DNA of 64,000 bases from Sabellastarte sp. h YS-2021 (Eukaryota > Annelida > Polychaeta > Sabellida > Sabellidae), in assembly GCA_964017235.1 (NCBI GenBank), contig OZ024936.1:46179028-46243027 (forward strand), read 5' to 3'. Position 1 is the first letter of the stretch; each line of letters begins with the position of its first letter. The notes under the pieces were generated by a model. The model saw only the letters and a list, made by a program, of their open reading frames with translations. It did not search any database and was not told the DNA's origin. A program made the position numbers and the translations under genes. Positions 32,976-44,876 of this stretch are shown piece by piece.

Positions 32976-34015
32976 TATCCACCAGAGGCATCCGGTGGAT
33001 ACTTTGGTTTAGCGTTTGCTACATCGCCGCCGTCACGCGTAGAGAGATTTTCGACGTTAACGCTCTAAGAGGAAAACTACACCAGCTAGGTTCACCAAAT
33101 TTGCAGGATATCTTCATTGGGGGGTAAGCTTCTCTGGGACTGAAAATAGCCTCATTGTGAAAAACAAGATGGCTGCCGCGGGCATTTCTTTCAAAATAAT
33201 CTACATTTTTCTACTGTCTGTTTCTCATAGGTAGAAGGTTGAATCTCTTCATAGGTGATATGTATAACAGATATGCATGTCCTCTACAACCTTGCACACA
33301 TTTGACCTTGAAGCTCTTAATTCAAGGTCATCCACGGACTGCCGAAGTAACCCACATAACAGACTTTAAAAGTGCATGCCTATATCTCCTTTATTATTGG
33401 TCCTAGAGGTTTGCAATGTGCAACCAACTTATAGGAAATAATGTGCTGTGAATCTTCTGATGTTGTCAGATTTGACCTTGGACCCCTCCTTCAAGGTCAA
33501 ACGAGGATAGCCAAAGTTAAAAGTGCTTATAACTCGCTTATTATCGGTCCTAGAGGTTTGGGTTGGTAAACCAACATATAGGAAATCATGGGCTGGATTC
33601 TTCTGATATGGACGGATTTGACCTTGGGCCCCTCCTTCAAGGTCAAACGAGGATAGCCAAAGTTAAAAGTGCTTATAACTCACTTATTATTGGTCCTAGA
33701 GGTTTGGGATGATAAACCAACCTATAGGAAATCATGGGCTGGGAATCTTTTGGTGTGGTCGGATTTGAGCTTGGACCCCTCCTTCAAGGTCAAACGAGGA
33801 GAGCCAAGGTTAAAAGTGCTTATAACTCACTTATTATTGATCCTAGAGGTTTACAATGCAAAACCAACTCATACAAAATCTTGGGCTAGGAATCTTCTGA
33901 TGTTAGATTTGACCTTTGGCCCCTCCTTCAAGGTCCAACGATGGTTCACTGGCTTTGGTGAGTTGTTTTTCCGGTGGATACAAATTTGCATCGGTTCTCC
34001 GATGCGTAGGTCTAG
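32976..34015 (+). mobile_element. rolling-circle-like non-autonomous element, hairpin plus CTAG end
   Basis: The 5' end carries a TATCCACC...GGTGGATA hairpin (32976-33001). The 3' end has subterminal CCGGTGGATA (33971-33980), a perfect hairpin GCATCGGttctCCGATGC (33988-34005), then six bases and CTAG (34012-34015) followed by T. Hairpin-then-CTRR is the Helitron/Helentron 3' signature. The middle holds about four units of roughly 145 bp with TTTGACCTTGG, CCCCTCCTTCAAGGTCAAAC, AAAAGTGCTTATAACTC and GGTCCTAGAGGTTTG. No replicase or helicase is encoded. Confidence 0.7.
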
Positions 34016-35629
34016 TTTTTTATTGCTGTGGTGTTGTAAGCATACAATTTGTTAACATATGGTTATGACTTGTAATGTATAATTTGTTTAATTTTTATGA
34101 TCATCTCCTGGATTTCAGAAATTTGCAGTTTGGAAATTTATATTTTTGTGATCAACACTTCATCTTGATTTGTATTACTTGTTATTAATATCAACTTGTA
34201 ATCCTTGTATAGTGGTGATTTTTTTTATCTTTTTCTGTTTGGTAAACTTTGATTGTACAAGAAAGTAATGGATTTTTTATTGAAAATTGATTCGCATGCC
34301 ATGTTCACGTTATTTTTTAACTGGTTTGTGTAAGCCAGTCATGACAGCTTATATATAAATATTTTTGCAAGATTGAGTCTTTTCATATAATTTGAAAAAG
34401 TTACTGAATAGATATCAACAGGGATTTTAATAAAACAGAAAAAGAAAAGGGCCAGAAAATTCGAAACTTAGGCTTTAATATTAACTTAGAAAATAACTCC
34501 ACTAGATGAAAAAAAGGTCACCAAATAAATTAATTTTACTCTATAGACTTTATGATGGTGGAACCTTCAATACCCATAAATTTGGGTTCATTACATCACC
34601 ATAAGTTACACCTAGGCTACAAAAGTGCAGTCTTTTCTAATGGTGGCATTTTAAAACTGGTTTCATTTACACCTTGCATTTGACTTGCATTCTTTTACTG
34701 AATCCATTAATGCAGAGTTTACTGCATACACAGTTTTAATGAAGTATTTTCCTTGAAACACTGTTGTATAATAATGTAAAATGGTGTGATCTTAAAATTA
34801 CTGTTTAAATATTACAAAATTGCCATAAACATGAGTATGAATAATGTTACCTCTGTGTTTATGAGAAGTCAAGTTTTGACTTTTTTGCAAACGTCATGGA
34901 ATATGGTACAAAGAGTAATATTTGTTCTACCAAGACAGTGCTGGTAGTGTGTGTACAAAGCCAGCTTAGTTATGTTGATGAATACAATATTAGTTCTGTT
35001 TCATGTCAAGATATTAGAGAACTTGATAAACACACAGAGCCCATTGAAACCTCACAACAAGGAATAGCACTTTGCCCAAAGCTCAAGCAATGGCAAAATA
35101 TCAAATATGTGTAGAGTAAATCTATACAACTGGGTCTCCCATTAAGTGGAGCTAAGCAGTATATTGAATAAACAAATCAATGTAGTAATCAGTCAATTGA
35201 AATAAACTCAGTCATTCATGGGAATAGAATGGCCAAGTTGGATCCACACTGACTCCATATATTTATCACAAATAACATTCAAGTATTGAGAAGCAATTAT
35301 GTCACTAAACATGTCCCAGCTTTGTTTCCTTAATCAGTGTGTTAACGTTTGTGCCAAATATATGATCAGCGAGTGTCCAAATTCCAAGTTTGTTTGTAAT
35401 AAATGTCAATTATTAATATTAAGAAAAAATTATATTGCTAAATGGGCTCAACTTAGTTTTATTGTGTTGAAAATTTTGACAGCATTTGTTTAATTTACAT
35501 GTCCGCCCTTAATATTTTTCAACCAGTTCAATGTTCAAATGATTTTTTTAATCGTGTTGGAATTTATACCAAATTTAATTTACATAGTCTTACCCCAGGA
35601 ATTTAAGAGTAGTGATTGACTCCAGTATG
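34016..35629. other. intron DNA, nothing recognised
   Basis: AT-rich without supported exons. Short frames at 34896-35114 and 35299-35493 lack splice sites and similarity that I recognise. Confidence 0.4.
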
Positions 35630-35860
35630 TTTATTTAGTTATTTAGGGTTTAACATCGCTTTCAACACTGTATAGGTCATATCATGACGGGTAGTTTTAT
35701 GGGCAGAGGAAACCAGTAGATACAGTTGCTCAAGGTTCTTTACTGTAAACTGCCAACCATTGTTAAGAAACTGCCATCTTTCCCACATAGGGTTCGGGTT
35801 TGAACCATTGACTTCAGAGGTGGGAGGTGAGTGTGTTACCACTGTGCCACTGTGGCCCCT
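35630..35860 (-). mobile_element. tRNA-derived SINE, family 1, 14-bp TSD
   Basis: Full-length family-1 copy, more diverged than the others. A perfect TTGACTCCAGTATG duplication is at 35616-35629 and 35861-35874. It inserted just before or within an old LINE remnant. Confidence 0.9.
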
Positions 35861-35874
35861 TTGACTCCAGTATG

Positions 35875-36345
35875 GGTCTTTCTGATCATGTGAGCTAAGT
35901 CACTAGGTTGACTTGAATCCTTATTAGGGATCTATATAGGACTCACCACTTATTCTACGTCAGCATGGCATGCATGCTCTTGTAAACAGGCAACTGGACT
36001 ATTGCAATTTACTTATTGCTTCAGGAGGCTGCAGCATGTTCAGAATTGTTTTTGCTGGGTATATATGGTGACTATCATGCTTTCCCACAATACACCACCA
36101 TTGAAACTGACTCAGCCAAACCTTAAGTTCCTTCATGCCCCCCTGTATTGACCGTAAAGTTCATAAAGATCACAAACAATCTACAAAACCTTTTATAAAT
36201 TATTTAGCCATTGTACACCCACCTTCTGAACTTTCTCCCTCGTTATGTAAGAATCAGTTCCTCAGTAACATCTTTTTGGAAGCCTAATGATGTATTGTCT
36301 CCCACCACTTGCTTTGCCTATCTGCCAACTTGGCTCCTCTATTTC
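35875..36345 (+). mobile_element. LINE C-terminal domain remnant
   Basis: Contains fragments equal to the end of CR1/Jockey-group proteins: ALVNRQLDYCN (compare RLDYCNSL), LQHVQNCF, and a region like DRKVHK...KPFINYLAI. Heavily broken; related to 8150-9917. Confidence 0.55.
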
Positions 36346-37792
36346 ATTTATCTGCCTACCACTTGATTATAAATGTGACAAAACTAGTCTTGTATAAAAT
36401 GACATAATAAATATAATAATTATACTTCTAGGATGGGATGATTCATCCTTACATCATTGTTTTTTTACAAGCCTTATATATGTGTATTGTCACTCATACA
36501 GGGTTAACATTTAAATGCACTTAATTTCCAGTAAAGAGTAAATTGTCTCATTTACATATGAGGGTGAATATGAGTGTGTAAATTATATTTAGTGACCTCA
36601 TTGCATGCGTTATTATCGTGTCTTGGTCCTTCCTTGTAGTTGCCTAGCAATAAGGTAGAAATATGAGTAGTCAATCAATATATCACATTGGAGATGGGTG
36701 TCCTGTAGTCTTTCCAATAAGTTCATGCTTATAATTCAGGGAACTAGGATAATCTCCTACTACAAATTTTAACTTTTGGTGTTTTTAAAACACGGTAGCT
36801 AGATCTCAAACTACAATAAAAGCTAAACTGCCCTGCTTCCTATTATCACTGTGCACCAATTACTGCTGCACAGAATTCAATTAGATGTAACTGCTAACAG
36901 TACCCTCCAAATGTAGTGTGAGACCAAACTGTTCCTACAAAGGACAGAACAAGTGCACACAAAAGACTTTGAAGATATGTGACTGCTACTGAAATATGAA
37001 TATTTTATTTATTGGTTGATGTAATTGGTTCCCAGCTTTAAAGGTAGTAATGTGAGAACAATATCTTTTTCCTGACGTATGTTTTATTACTTTAAGGTCA
37101 CCTTTATACAACACACAGTTGTAGTTTTAGTACTTTAAGGTCACCTTTTATACAACACACTGTTGAATCCCAGTGTTGAATTGTCAAACCTCAAGGAACA
37201 AGAGAAATAATTCTTTTCTAACAGTTATTCCAAATAATAGGGTAAATTTCAATGGAAAAGGCTCATCTCAGGTTTAGATGTTTCCTTTTACTCTACAAGG
37301 AATTGTAAGACCTATATAAAGGGGTTTGAATTGTATTAATCTTATGCTGATCACTCTGACAGAACAGAGTATGCGGTTTCAAATTGGAAAAAAGAAAAGC
37401 CTCACAGAATTTCTACTTGACTTACTTTGGTATCATAAATTTGGCATACCTTCAACTCAGGATCCTTATTTGTTATTGTTTTATGCTTATTAATGTCAAT
37501 TGATTTCTTCTATTTAAATTATGCATGGACTCAGACACCAGTTATAAATATTATTACTTTGATCAAAACAAATGCTTAATAGTTCGAAACTCAGTATCTG
37601 CACTTGGAAATTCCCAAATATATTTTATTTTTTTCAACTCTTTGGCTGCCATCACCTGAACCCGGTATGGTTTGTAACATTCCTGGAAATATGCATGTGT
37701 TGCCAAGGACAACCCAGCTGTCAATTAGTTTCCTGGATTGTATTTAGTGCCAAGTTCTGATAACAAGCAGTGTGAGTGCTGATACCCCTTTC
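36346..37792. other. intron DNA with a short duplication and an X-box-like site
   Basis: Two adjacent copies of a roughly 50-bp unit (TACTTTAAGGTCACCTTT, ATACAACACAC) lie at about 37088-37162. GTTGCCTAGCAAT at 36639-36651 is one base from an RFX X-box. No exon is supported. Confidence 0.4.
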
Positions 37793-38191
37793 ACACTATA
37801 GGCGATATAACCCACATGGCACATAATAGGCATTAAACAAAAAAAAAAAAACCTGCCCTTTAATTAGCGCCTGACATCTGTATACAAACTTGTGAGACAG
37901 TAGCCCACTGTTCCATTCCTTGAGTATCCCATGGAAGTTTTGAAATTTTCAAAATTCCGCCTCTGAAGCCCTAACCATCATTGAGACACAACCTCCAGTT
38001 ACGTCTACCCAATTCAGACACCAAACCAAGAACAAGTCAAAACCTTCAAAGGTTGTAGCAATGCCATAGACACCACCATGACACCACAGCTAGTATCCAC
38101 ACCATGGGTGCATTACATTCAGGAAGATTTGAGGGGTCCTGTGAGGCAGTTATGACCGCATGGTGTAATGCCAACAGTGTGAAAGGGGCAT
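37793..38191. mobile_element. MITE, (A)TACCCCTTTCACACT termini
   Basis: Left TACCCCTTTCACACTATAGG and inverted right CCAACAGTGTGAAAGGGGCA, followed inward by matching CACATGG/CGCATGG segments. No coding frame. Confidence 0.65.
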
Positions 38192-38795
38192 AAGATCAGA
38201 ATACAAAGGGAAAACACTTCAAAACAGAAGAATAAAACTTTCTTAATATTTTCAGAAGTAGTTTCAAGACTCAAGAGCAGCAGTAAAAATAATTAAATTA
38301 CACCTGAGATATATTCTTTTGGGACCTTGTAAACAATCCATTATTTTCTAATATTGGACACTCACTTAGCCATTTACCTATACTTAATCGATCAGAAGAA
38401 AAATACGCATGAGAAATATAATAGACATCCAAAATTAAGAGCCCAAGCTATCATAAGAGTGGCTTTGCCTTGAGGTTTATGATCACTATTGTTTATAACT
38501 TCAAACCATGGTAACAGTCTTCGTATATCATGGTTTAGAGGGTTTTATTCCTGTAGTAATAACCAAATTCCTAATGATATATAACTACTTAATTGAAAGG
38601 GCCAAACATATTATAGTAACTTATCTGACTTTCCTCCACAGAGCTTTATGAAATTTTTATTTGGGCTAAGGATACGACCAAAGGATTAATTCTTTACATA
38701 AAGATCTGAATCATATTCCGGCAGCAAAAAAAAATCTATAATTTTCAGAAATGTGGAGAGCTGCACTGTGGGACTGCTTACTCTTTTCGGGGATC
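38192..38795. other. intron DNA, nothing recognised
   Basis: No supported features. Confidence 0.35.
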
Positions 38796-39142
38796 ATAAA
38801 AAACCCCACCATAAAAAACACCACCATTAAAAACCCAACCTTTTGGGCCAACCCATAAAAAACCCCACCCTCAAAATTTTAGGGGGTATAAAAAACCTTT
38901 ATGAGATGCCAAATGGATGTTTGTGACCCACCAGGTGTTGAAATCTGGAGTTCCACCCCTCACAGAAATTGTTGGTCCTGGGATCACCTTCAACTGTGGC
39001 ACTGCGCATGTTCCACACTTGATCAATTTTGTTAGACTGGGTTTTTTTACGCCCCCAGAAATTTTGAGGGTGGGGTTTTTTATGGATTTTCCAAAATCAG
39101 TGGGGTTTTCAATGGTGGTGTTTTTATGGTGTTTTTTTTTAT
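38796..39142. mobile_element. foldback/MITE with AAAAACCCCACC repeats
   Basis: Arms of about 95 bp consist of repeated ATAAAAAACCCCACC and its complement GGTGGGGTTTTTTAT, around a unique centre of about 150 bp. Matching open frames on both strands are artefacts of the inverted repeat. Confidence 0.7.
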
Positions 39143-40865
39143 GTAAATCAGTATTTTCAACTGATTGGCAAATACTGGATCTTACTACCTCTGCCAAAAA
39201 GGGTTATGTAATTGGTGGCATGTAGGTGTCTTTTTGTTTGCAGAATAACTCCAAAAGTTGTGGATGTATTTTGATGACATTATCAGGTCATGGGTCTCAG
39301 GACCAACCGACATAAAATAATATTTGTGCATTACCTTTGGAATTATAGACAGCACAGACAGAGAAATTTACGAAAACATAACCTTTTCTGGTAGTATATT
39401 ACTCAAATAAATTAAACAAGTAGTTCTACTCTGTGGGCTTCGATAGGAGAATATGTGGTAACCTAAGTGCTCAGAAAATATCCTGCTGGGAGGTGTGTAT
39501 CAGGTGACAATAACAGTGACATGCAGAGACAGCCCAGTTATTAGACAGACCCTTGCTGCTTCTTCAATCCATAGCCTGTCAAAGCTCAGTTGTTTACAAA
39601 TAACACTAGTCACTAGGGAATGGATACATTGATATTTCATTGTCAGTCAATATAAGAAATGATCATATTTATGTTTCATTATCGATTGATAGTCAGCTTC
39701 CAGGATTTCAATATCGATATTAAAAGTGTCAGTTTCAACTTTGAATATCATTTTCAATAACTCACCAGCCAGTATGTGGAAAACATTGAAGTTTTATTGA
39801 AGTGTATTGATAATTTGATGCAATGCTTTTATAAGGATTACATTATTGTTATTTAATTATTAATATTATTTGAAACATCTTCATTCTATAAATGAGGTGG
39901 TCGTAGGAGTCATGTAGTGTAGTTTGTAGCGTGAAATATACCTAGTGAACTCTGACCTTTGGCCATATATTATAGCCAGGTTTAAGCCAGTGAAAGGCTA
40001 CTATCAATTATTCTTTGTTCTCAGTATGTGGGTACTAATTAAATGAACTATCACACACAGTTCAGTTTACTTCCCAAAAGGTGATTATCTATAGCAGCCC
40101 ATGTGTGCTCAAAGCTTTCAACTACCTGAATCTCTGCTTTTGGAATGTCAATCTTAAACTGTCCTCAGACTCAAGCAACACATTTGGAACTCTTTTTGAA
40201 CATCTTGTTCAAATATTTCTATTGTTTTTGTAAGGGTGAGAATTGGTGATATGAATTAAACTACAAATTACTATTTTTATATAAACTGTAAAACTATAAA
40301 AAATATGAAGTATTCTGTTATTTATTCAAAGGCTATTTACTTAATTATTTCGTCAGAACAGAGGCTAAAAGTGACCGCGGTACAAATTACTTGATTTAGC
40401 ACTTAGAAGTCTTGCATAAGCCAACACAAAGCCGTTTCTTTTGATGATGGAGACAATATAATTGGGACAGGTGTATGTTTGCTCGTGTCAGGTAAAAAAG
40501 CTAATACTAGATATTTAAGGCTTGGTCATCACTTGGTAAAAATATATCACATACATGATACATGGTGGCCAGTGACTACTGTTCCTATGACAATAATTTC
40601 TGATCTCACATCTTTCAGGTTGTCAGTTAGTCAGTTAGCATGACAGGATAGTGCACTGCAGATAGATATTTTAGATTTTGGATATGTCCTATTGTCTTGG
40701 TGCATGAGAGCTTTCAGATGATTTTCAATTTACTCATGATACATGAAAATTTATTTAAATTAATGAGAAGTAAATCAAAGTTTTGGTGAAAAGTCTGTTG
40801 AAAAACATTTGCTTTTATTAGTAGTAGTTGTATGTAAGAAAATAGGAAATATAAAAAATTTTGAG
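39143..40865. other. intron DNA, nothing recognised
   Basis: AT-rich, no supported features. Confidence 0.35.
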
Positions 40866-40966
40866 TCAAAATGTCAGAATACGATGTATTGAAATTACCA
40901 CCAATTTATGAGAGTAGGGAATCAGTAAAACAAAAAGGCTTTAAAAAATATTTTGGTGGTTTGAAG
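40866..40966 (+). CDS. dcdc2-like: candidate DCX-gene linker exon
   Basis: Reads MSEYDVLKLPPIYESRES then VKQKGFKKYFGGLK and ends at a strong donor (AAG then GTAAGA from 40967) in phase 0, exactly the phase needed to join 50529. The resulting GGLK-IEPVKHSRR junction fits the basic linker between the two DCX domains in this family. The 5' boundary is uncertain: acceptors at 40864-40865 or 40876-40877 are weak and would need a one-base carry-in, whereas exon 1 leaves two bases. Either another small exon intervenes, or this is an alternative first exon using the ATG at 40871. Confidence 0.45.
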
Positions 40967-41599
40967 GTAAGAAAATACAATACTGTAATTTTTTTTGTAC
41001 AACTATAGATAAATTATTTGTTTTTCAAGGTAGATTATATACTTTTGTAATAAATGAAAACTAAAGATATTTCTGTCTCAATGTGTAAATCATGTAATAA
41101 CGTTTTTAATTCCTAAAAAAAAAATAAAAACTGATTTCAAGAGTCAAATATTCTTGTCTGGAAATGATATTTCTCCAATGAAAGTTTACTGTAAATAATC
41201 CCATAGTTAAGCGTCCCGCAAGGGACGCTTGTTTGTGTATGGGAGAGCTTCAGGCTCCGCCGGCTCCGCATTTTGTTTTCCTTATAACTCTGTAACCGTT
41301 AGGCGGATTCTTTTCAAATTTGGCAGGTTTAGGCAGTAGCCTTGGGGAATTTTTTTGAATATGCTGCAGTGACATTTCAACCAATCAGAGAGGTCACATG
41401 ACCAAAAATGTCTTTTTTCGGTGGGGAAGCTTGTCCGGATGATAACTTGAAAGGAATTTTATCAATTCACCTGAAACTTGGCAAATACATTCATTCTATT
41501 AAAATCTGGAAATCATTAGATTTTGGCATTGATTGGTCAAGAAATGGCCGAGTAATTAATGATTAATTAATCATTACGAATTTTCCAAATAAGGAAAAC

Positions 41600-42360
41600 A
41601 CAAAAATGTTTATATCTCGAAAACCGTGCTAGATAGAGCGATTTCGGCGAAATTTTTGACCCGCAGGGTATCTCTGCGGAGTACTTTTCCCAATTTTCAA
41701 AAAATTTTTGTCTCGCCCAAAATGGCGGCCATTTTGAATTTTCGAAATTTTCGCAAAAATTGCAAAAGACAAAAATGCTTATATCTCAAAAACCGTGCTA
41801 GATAGAGCAATTTCGACAAAATTTTTGACCCGCAGGATATCTCTGCGGAGTACTTTTCCCAATTTTCAAAAAATTTTGGTCTCGCCAAAAATGGCGGCCA
41901 TTTTGAATTTTCGAAATTTTCGCAAAAATTGCAAAACACAAAAATGCTTATATCTCGAAAACCCTGCTAGATAGAGCGATTTCGACGAAATTTTTGACCC
42001 AGAGGGTATCTCTGCAGAGTAGTTATCCCAATTTTGAAAAAAATTTTGTCTCGCCAAAAATGGCGGCCATTTTGAATTTTCGAATTTTTCGCAAAAATTG
42101 CAAAACATAAAAATGCTTATATCTCGAAAACCGTGCTAGATAGAGCGATTTCGACGAAATTTTTGACCCACAGGGTATCTGCAGAGTAGCCATGCCAATT
42201 TTCAAAAAAATTTTGTCTCGCCAAAAATGGCGGCCATTTTGAATTTTCGAATTTTTGCGCAAAAATTGCAAAACACAAAAATGCTAATATTTCGAAAACC
42301 ATGCTACATAGAGCGATTTCCACGAAATTTTTTATCTTCAGGGTATCTCTGCAGAGCAGC
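41600..42360 (+). repeat. about 169-bp tandem array, four to five units
   Basis: Units carry ATATCTCGAAAACCGTGCTA, GATAGAGCGATTTCGACG, GACCCGCAGGGTATCTCTGC, AAAATGGCGGCCATTTTG and TCGCAAAAATTGC. It is clearly homologous to the array at 31190-32670. A partial unit recurs at 44460-44730 past the 133-bp array. Minus-strand frames such as SKWPPFLAR are repeat artefacts. Confidence 0.85.
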
Positions 42361-42361
42361 T

Positions 42362-44372
42362 ATCCCAAAGAGCTTTCACTTGGTGAAGTTTCAGACCCAT
42401 AGCTAATTACTCACCTACTCAAAATGAGTAAATGCGAATTATCTCTAAAAGTATTGCAGATAGCCAATTTTTCTCAAATAACTCATTCACCTACTTTTGG
42501 GAGAGCTTTCACTCTGTGAAGTTTCAGACCCATAGCTAATTACTCACCTACTCAAAATGAGTAAATGCGAATTATCTCTAAAAGTATTGCAGATAGCCAA
42601 TTTTTCTCAAATAACTCATTCACCTACTTTTGGCAGAGCTTTCACTTGGTGAAGTTTCAGACCCATAGCTAATTACTCACCTACTGAAAATGAGTAAATG
42701 CGAATTATCTCTAAAAGTATTGCAGATAGCCAATTTTTCTCAAATAACTCATTCACCTACTTTTGGGAGAGCTTTCACTCTGTGAAGTTTCAGACCCATA
42801 GCTAATTACTCACCTACTCAAAATGAGTAAATGCGAATTATCTCTAAAAGTATTGCAGATAGCCAATTTTTCTCAAATAACTCATTCACCTACTTTTGTG
42901 AGAGCTTTCACTTGGTGAAGTTTCAGACCCATAGCTAATTACTCACCTACTCAAAATGAGTAAATGCGAATTATCTCTAAAAGTATTGCAGATAGCCAAT
43001 TTTTCTCAAATTAATCATTCACCTACTTTTGGGAGAGCTTTCACTTGGTGAAGTTTCAGACCCATAGCTAATTACTCACCTACTCAAAATGAGTAAATGC
43101 GAATTATCTCTAAAAGTATTGCAGATAGCCAATTTTTCTCAAATAACTCATTCACCTACTTTTGTGAGAGCTTTCACTTGGTGAAGTTTCAGACCCATAG
43201 CTAATTACTCACCTACTCAAAATGAGTAAATGCGAATTATCTCTAAAAGTATTGCAGATAGCCAATTTTTCTCAAATTAATCATTCACCTACTTTTGGGA
43301 GAGCTTTCACTTGGTGAAGTTTCAGACCCATAGCTAATTACTCACCTACTCAAAATGAGTAAATGCGAATTATCTCTAAAAGTATTGCAGATAGCCAATT
43401 TTTCTCAAATAACTCATTCACCTACTTTTGGGAGAGCTTTCACTCTGTGAAGTTTCAGACCCATAGCTAATTACTCACCTACTCAAAATGAGTAAATGCG
43501 AATTATCTCTAAAAGTATTGCAGATAGCCAATTTTTCTCAAATAACTCATTCACCTACTTTTGGGAGAGCTTTCACTTGTTGAAGTTTCAGACCCATAGC
43601 TAATTACTCACCTACTGAAAATGAGTAAATGTGAATTATCTCTAAAAGTATTGCAGATAGCCAATTTTTCTCAAATAACTCATTCATCTACTTTTGGGAG
43701 AGCTTTCACTTGGTGAAGTTTCAGACCCATAGCTAATTACTCACCTACTCAAAATGAGTAAATGCGAATTATCTCTAAAAGTATTGCAGATAGCCAATTT
43801 TTCTCAAATAACTCATTCACCTACTTTTGGGAGAGCTTTCACTTGGTGAAGTTTCAGACCCATAGCTAATTACTCACCTGCTCAAAATGAGTAAATGCGA
43901 ATTATCTCTAAAAGTATTGCAGATAGCCAATTTTTCTCAAATTAATCATTTACCTACTTTTGGGAGAGCTTTCACTTGGTGAAGTTTCAGACCCATAGCT
44001 AATTACTCACCTACTGAAAATGAGTAAATGCGAATTATCTCTAAAAGTATTGCAGATAGCCAATTTTTCTCAAATAACTCATTCACCTACTTTTGGGAGA
44101 GCTTTCACTTGGTGAAGTTTCAGACCCATAGCTAATTACTCACCTACTCAAAATGAGTAAATGCGAATTATCTCTAAAAGTATTGCAGATACCCAATTTT
44201 TCTCAAATAACTCATTCACCTACTTTTGGGAGAGCTTTCACTTGGTGAAGTTTCAGACCCATAGCTAATTATTCACCTCAAAATGAGTAAATGTGAATTA
44301 TCTCTTAATAGTATTGCAGATAGCCAATTTTTCTCAAATAACTCATTCACCTACTTTTGGCAGAGCTTTCAC
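42362..44372 (+). repeat. 133-bp tandem array, about 15 near-identical units
   Basis: Unit landmarks: GAGAGCTTTCACTTGGTGAA, TTTCAGACCCATAGC, ACTCACCTACTCAAAATGAG, GCGAATTATCTCTAAAAG and CTCAAATAACTCATTCACC. Measured spacing of TCAGACCC is 133 bp. Units differ by a few bases only, with recurring variants (TTGGTGAAG or TCTGTGAAG; AATAACTC or AATTAATC) hinting at a higher-order pattern. The last unit is more diverged. Confidence 0.95.
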
Positions 44373-44876
44373 ACACGAAAATGAAAAATTGTGAATATCT
44401 CTGAAAAGCTATTTCTTTTGCTTTAATGCTCGGCGGGAGATACATACCGCGGCAGTGGTTTTGACAAAAATTTTTGTCTCCCCAAAATTGGTGGCCATTT
44501 TGAATTTTCAAAGTTTTTGCAAAACACAAAAATGCTTATATCTCGAGAACCGTGCTATATGGATCGAACTCAACAAAATTTTAGACCTGCTGGGTATCTC
44601 TGCAGAGTAGCCATGCCAATTTTCAAAATATTTTTGTCTCGCCAAATATAGCGGACATTTTTAATTTTTTTATTTTTTGCAAAACACAAAAATGCTTATA
44701 TCTTGAAAACCGTGCTAGATAGAGCAGACTGCGCTGACTTTGGTTGCCACAACAGTATAAGGCTAGAAACGAAGCATTTTCTTAATACTTTAGCACTCAC
44801 CTTTATATCCTTTTCGGGACGCTTTGTTTTTGCTATGCAAAAACATTATCTTTTTTTTTTGCGAGCGATCCTCTAG

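Larger units (their letters stand above)
41209..44876 (+). mobile_element. rolling-circle-like (Helentron/HINE-type) element with two internal tandem arrays, copy C
   Basis: The 5' hairpin AAGCGTCCCgcaaGGGACGC begins the element, followed by a block shared with 30931 (CTTGTTTGTGTATGG, GGCGGATTCTTTTC, ATTTGGCAGG, CATTTCAACCAATCA). Near the 3' end the motif CGGGACGC recurs (44816-44823), then a TTTTTGCtatGCAAAAA palindrome and GCGAGCGATCCTCTAG. Between them lie a roughly 169-bp array (41600-42360) and a 133-bp array (42362-44372). No replicase or helicase. Classification rests on end structure and is provisional. Confidence 0.6.

Noticed and set aside
33669-34055. 128-residue frame
   Set aside because: Lies across the 145-bp units of the rolling-circle-like element and repeats with them.
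38625-38720. Candidate exon after CTTTCCTCCACAG
   Set aside because: Open in one frame only, with no donor before the stop and a phase that does not fit the DCX gene.
38871-39225. Overlapping sense and antisense frames of about 100 residues
   Set aside because: Produced by the inverted arms of the foldback element.
41697-42323. Minus-strand frames repeating SKWPPFLAR-type peptides
   Set aside because: Artefact of the 169-bp array; no start context or splice signals.
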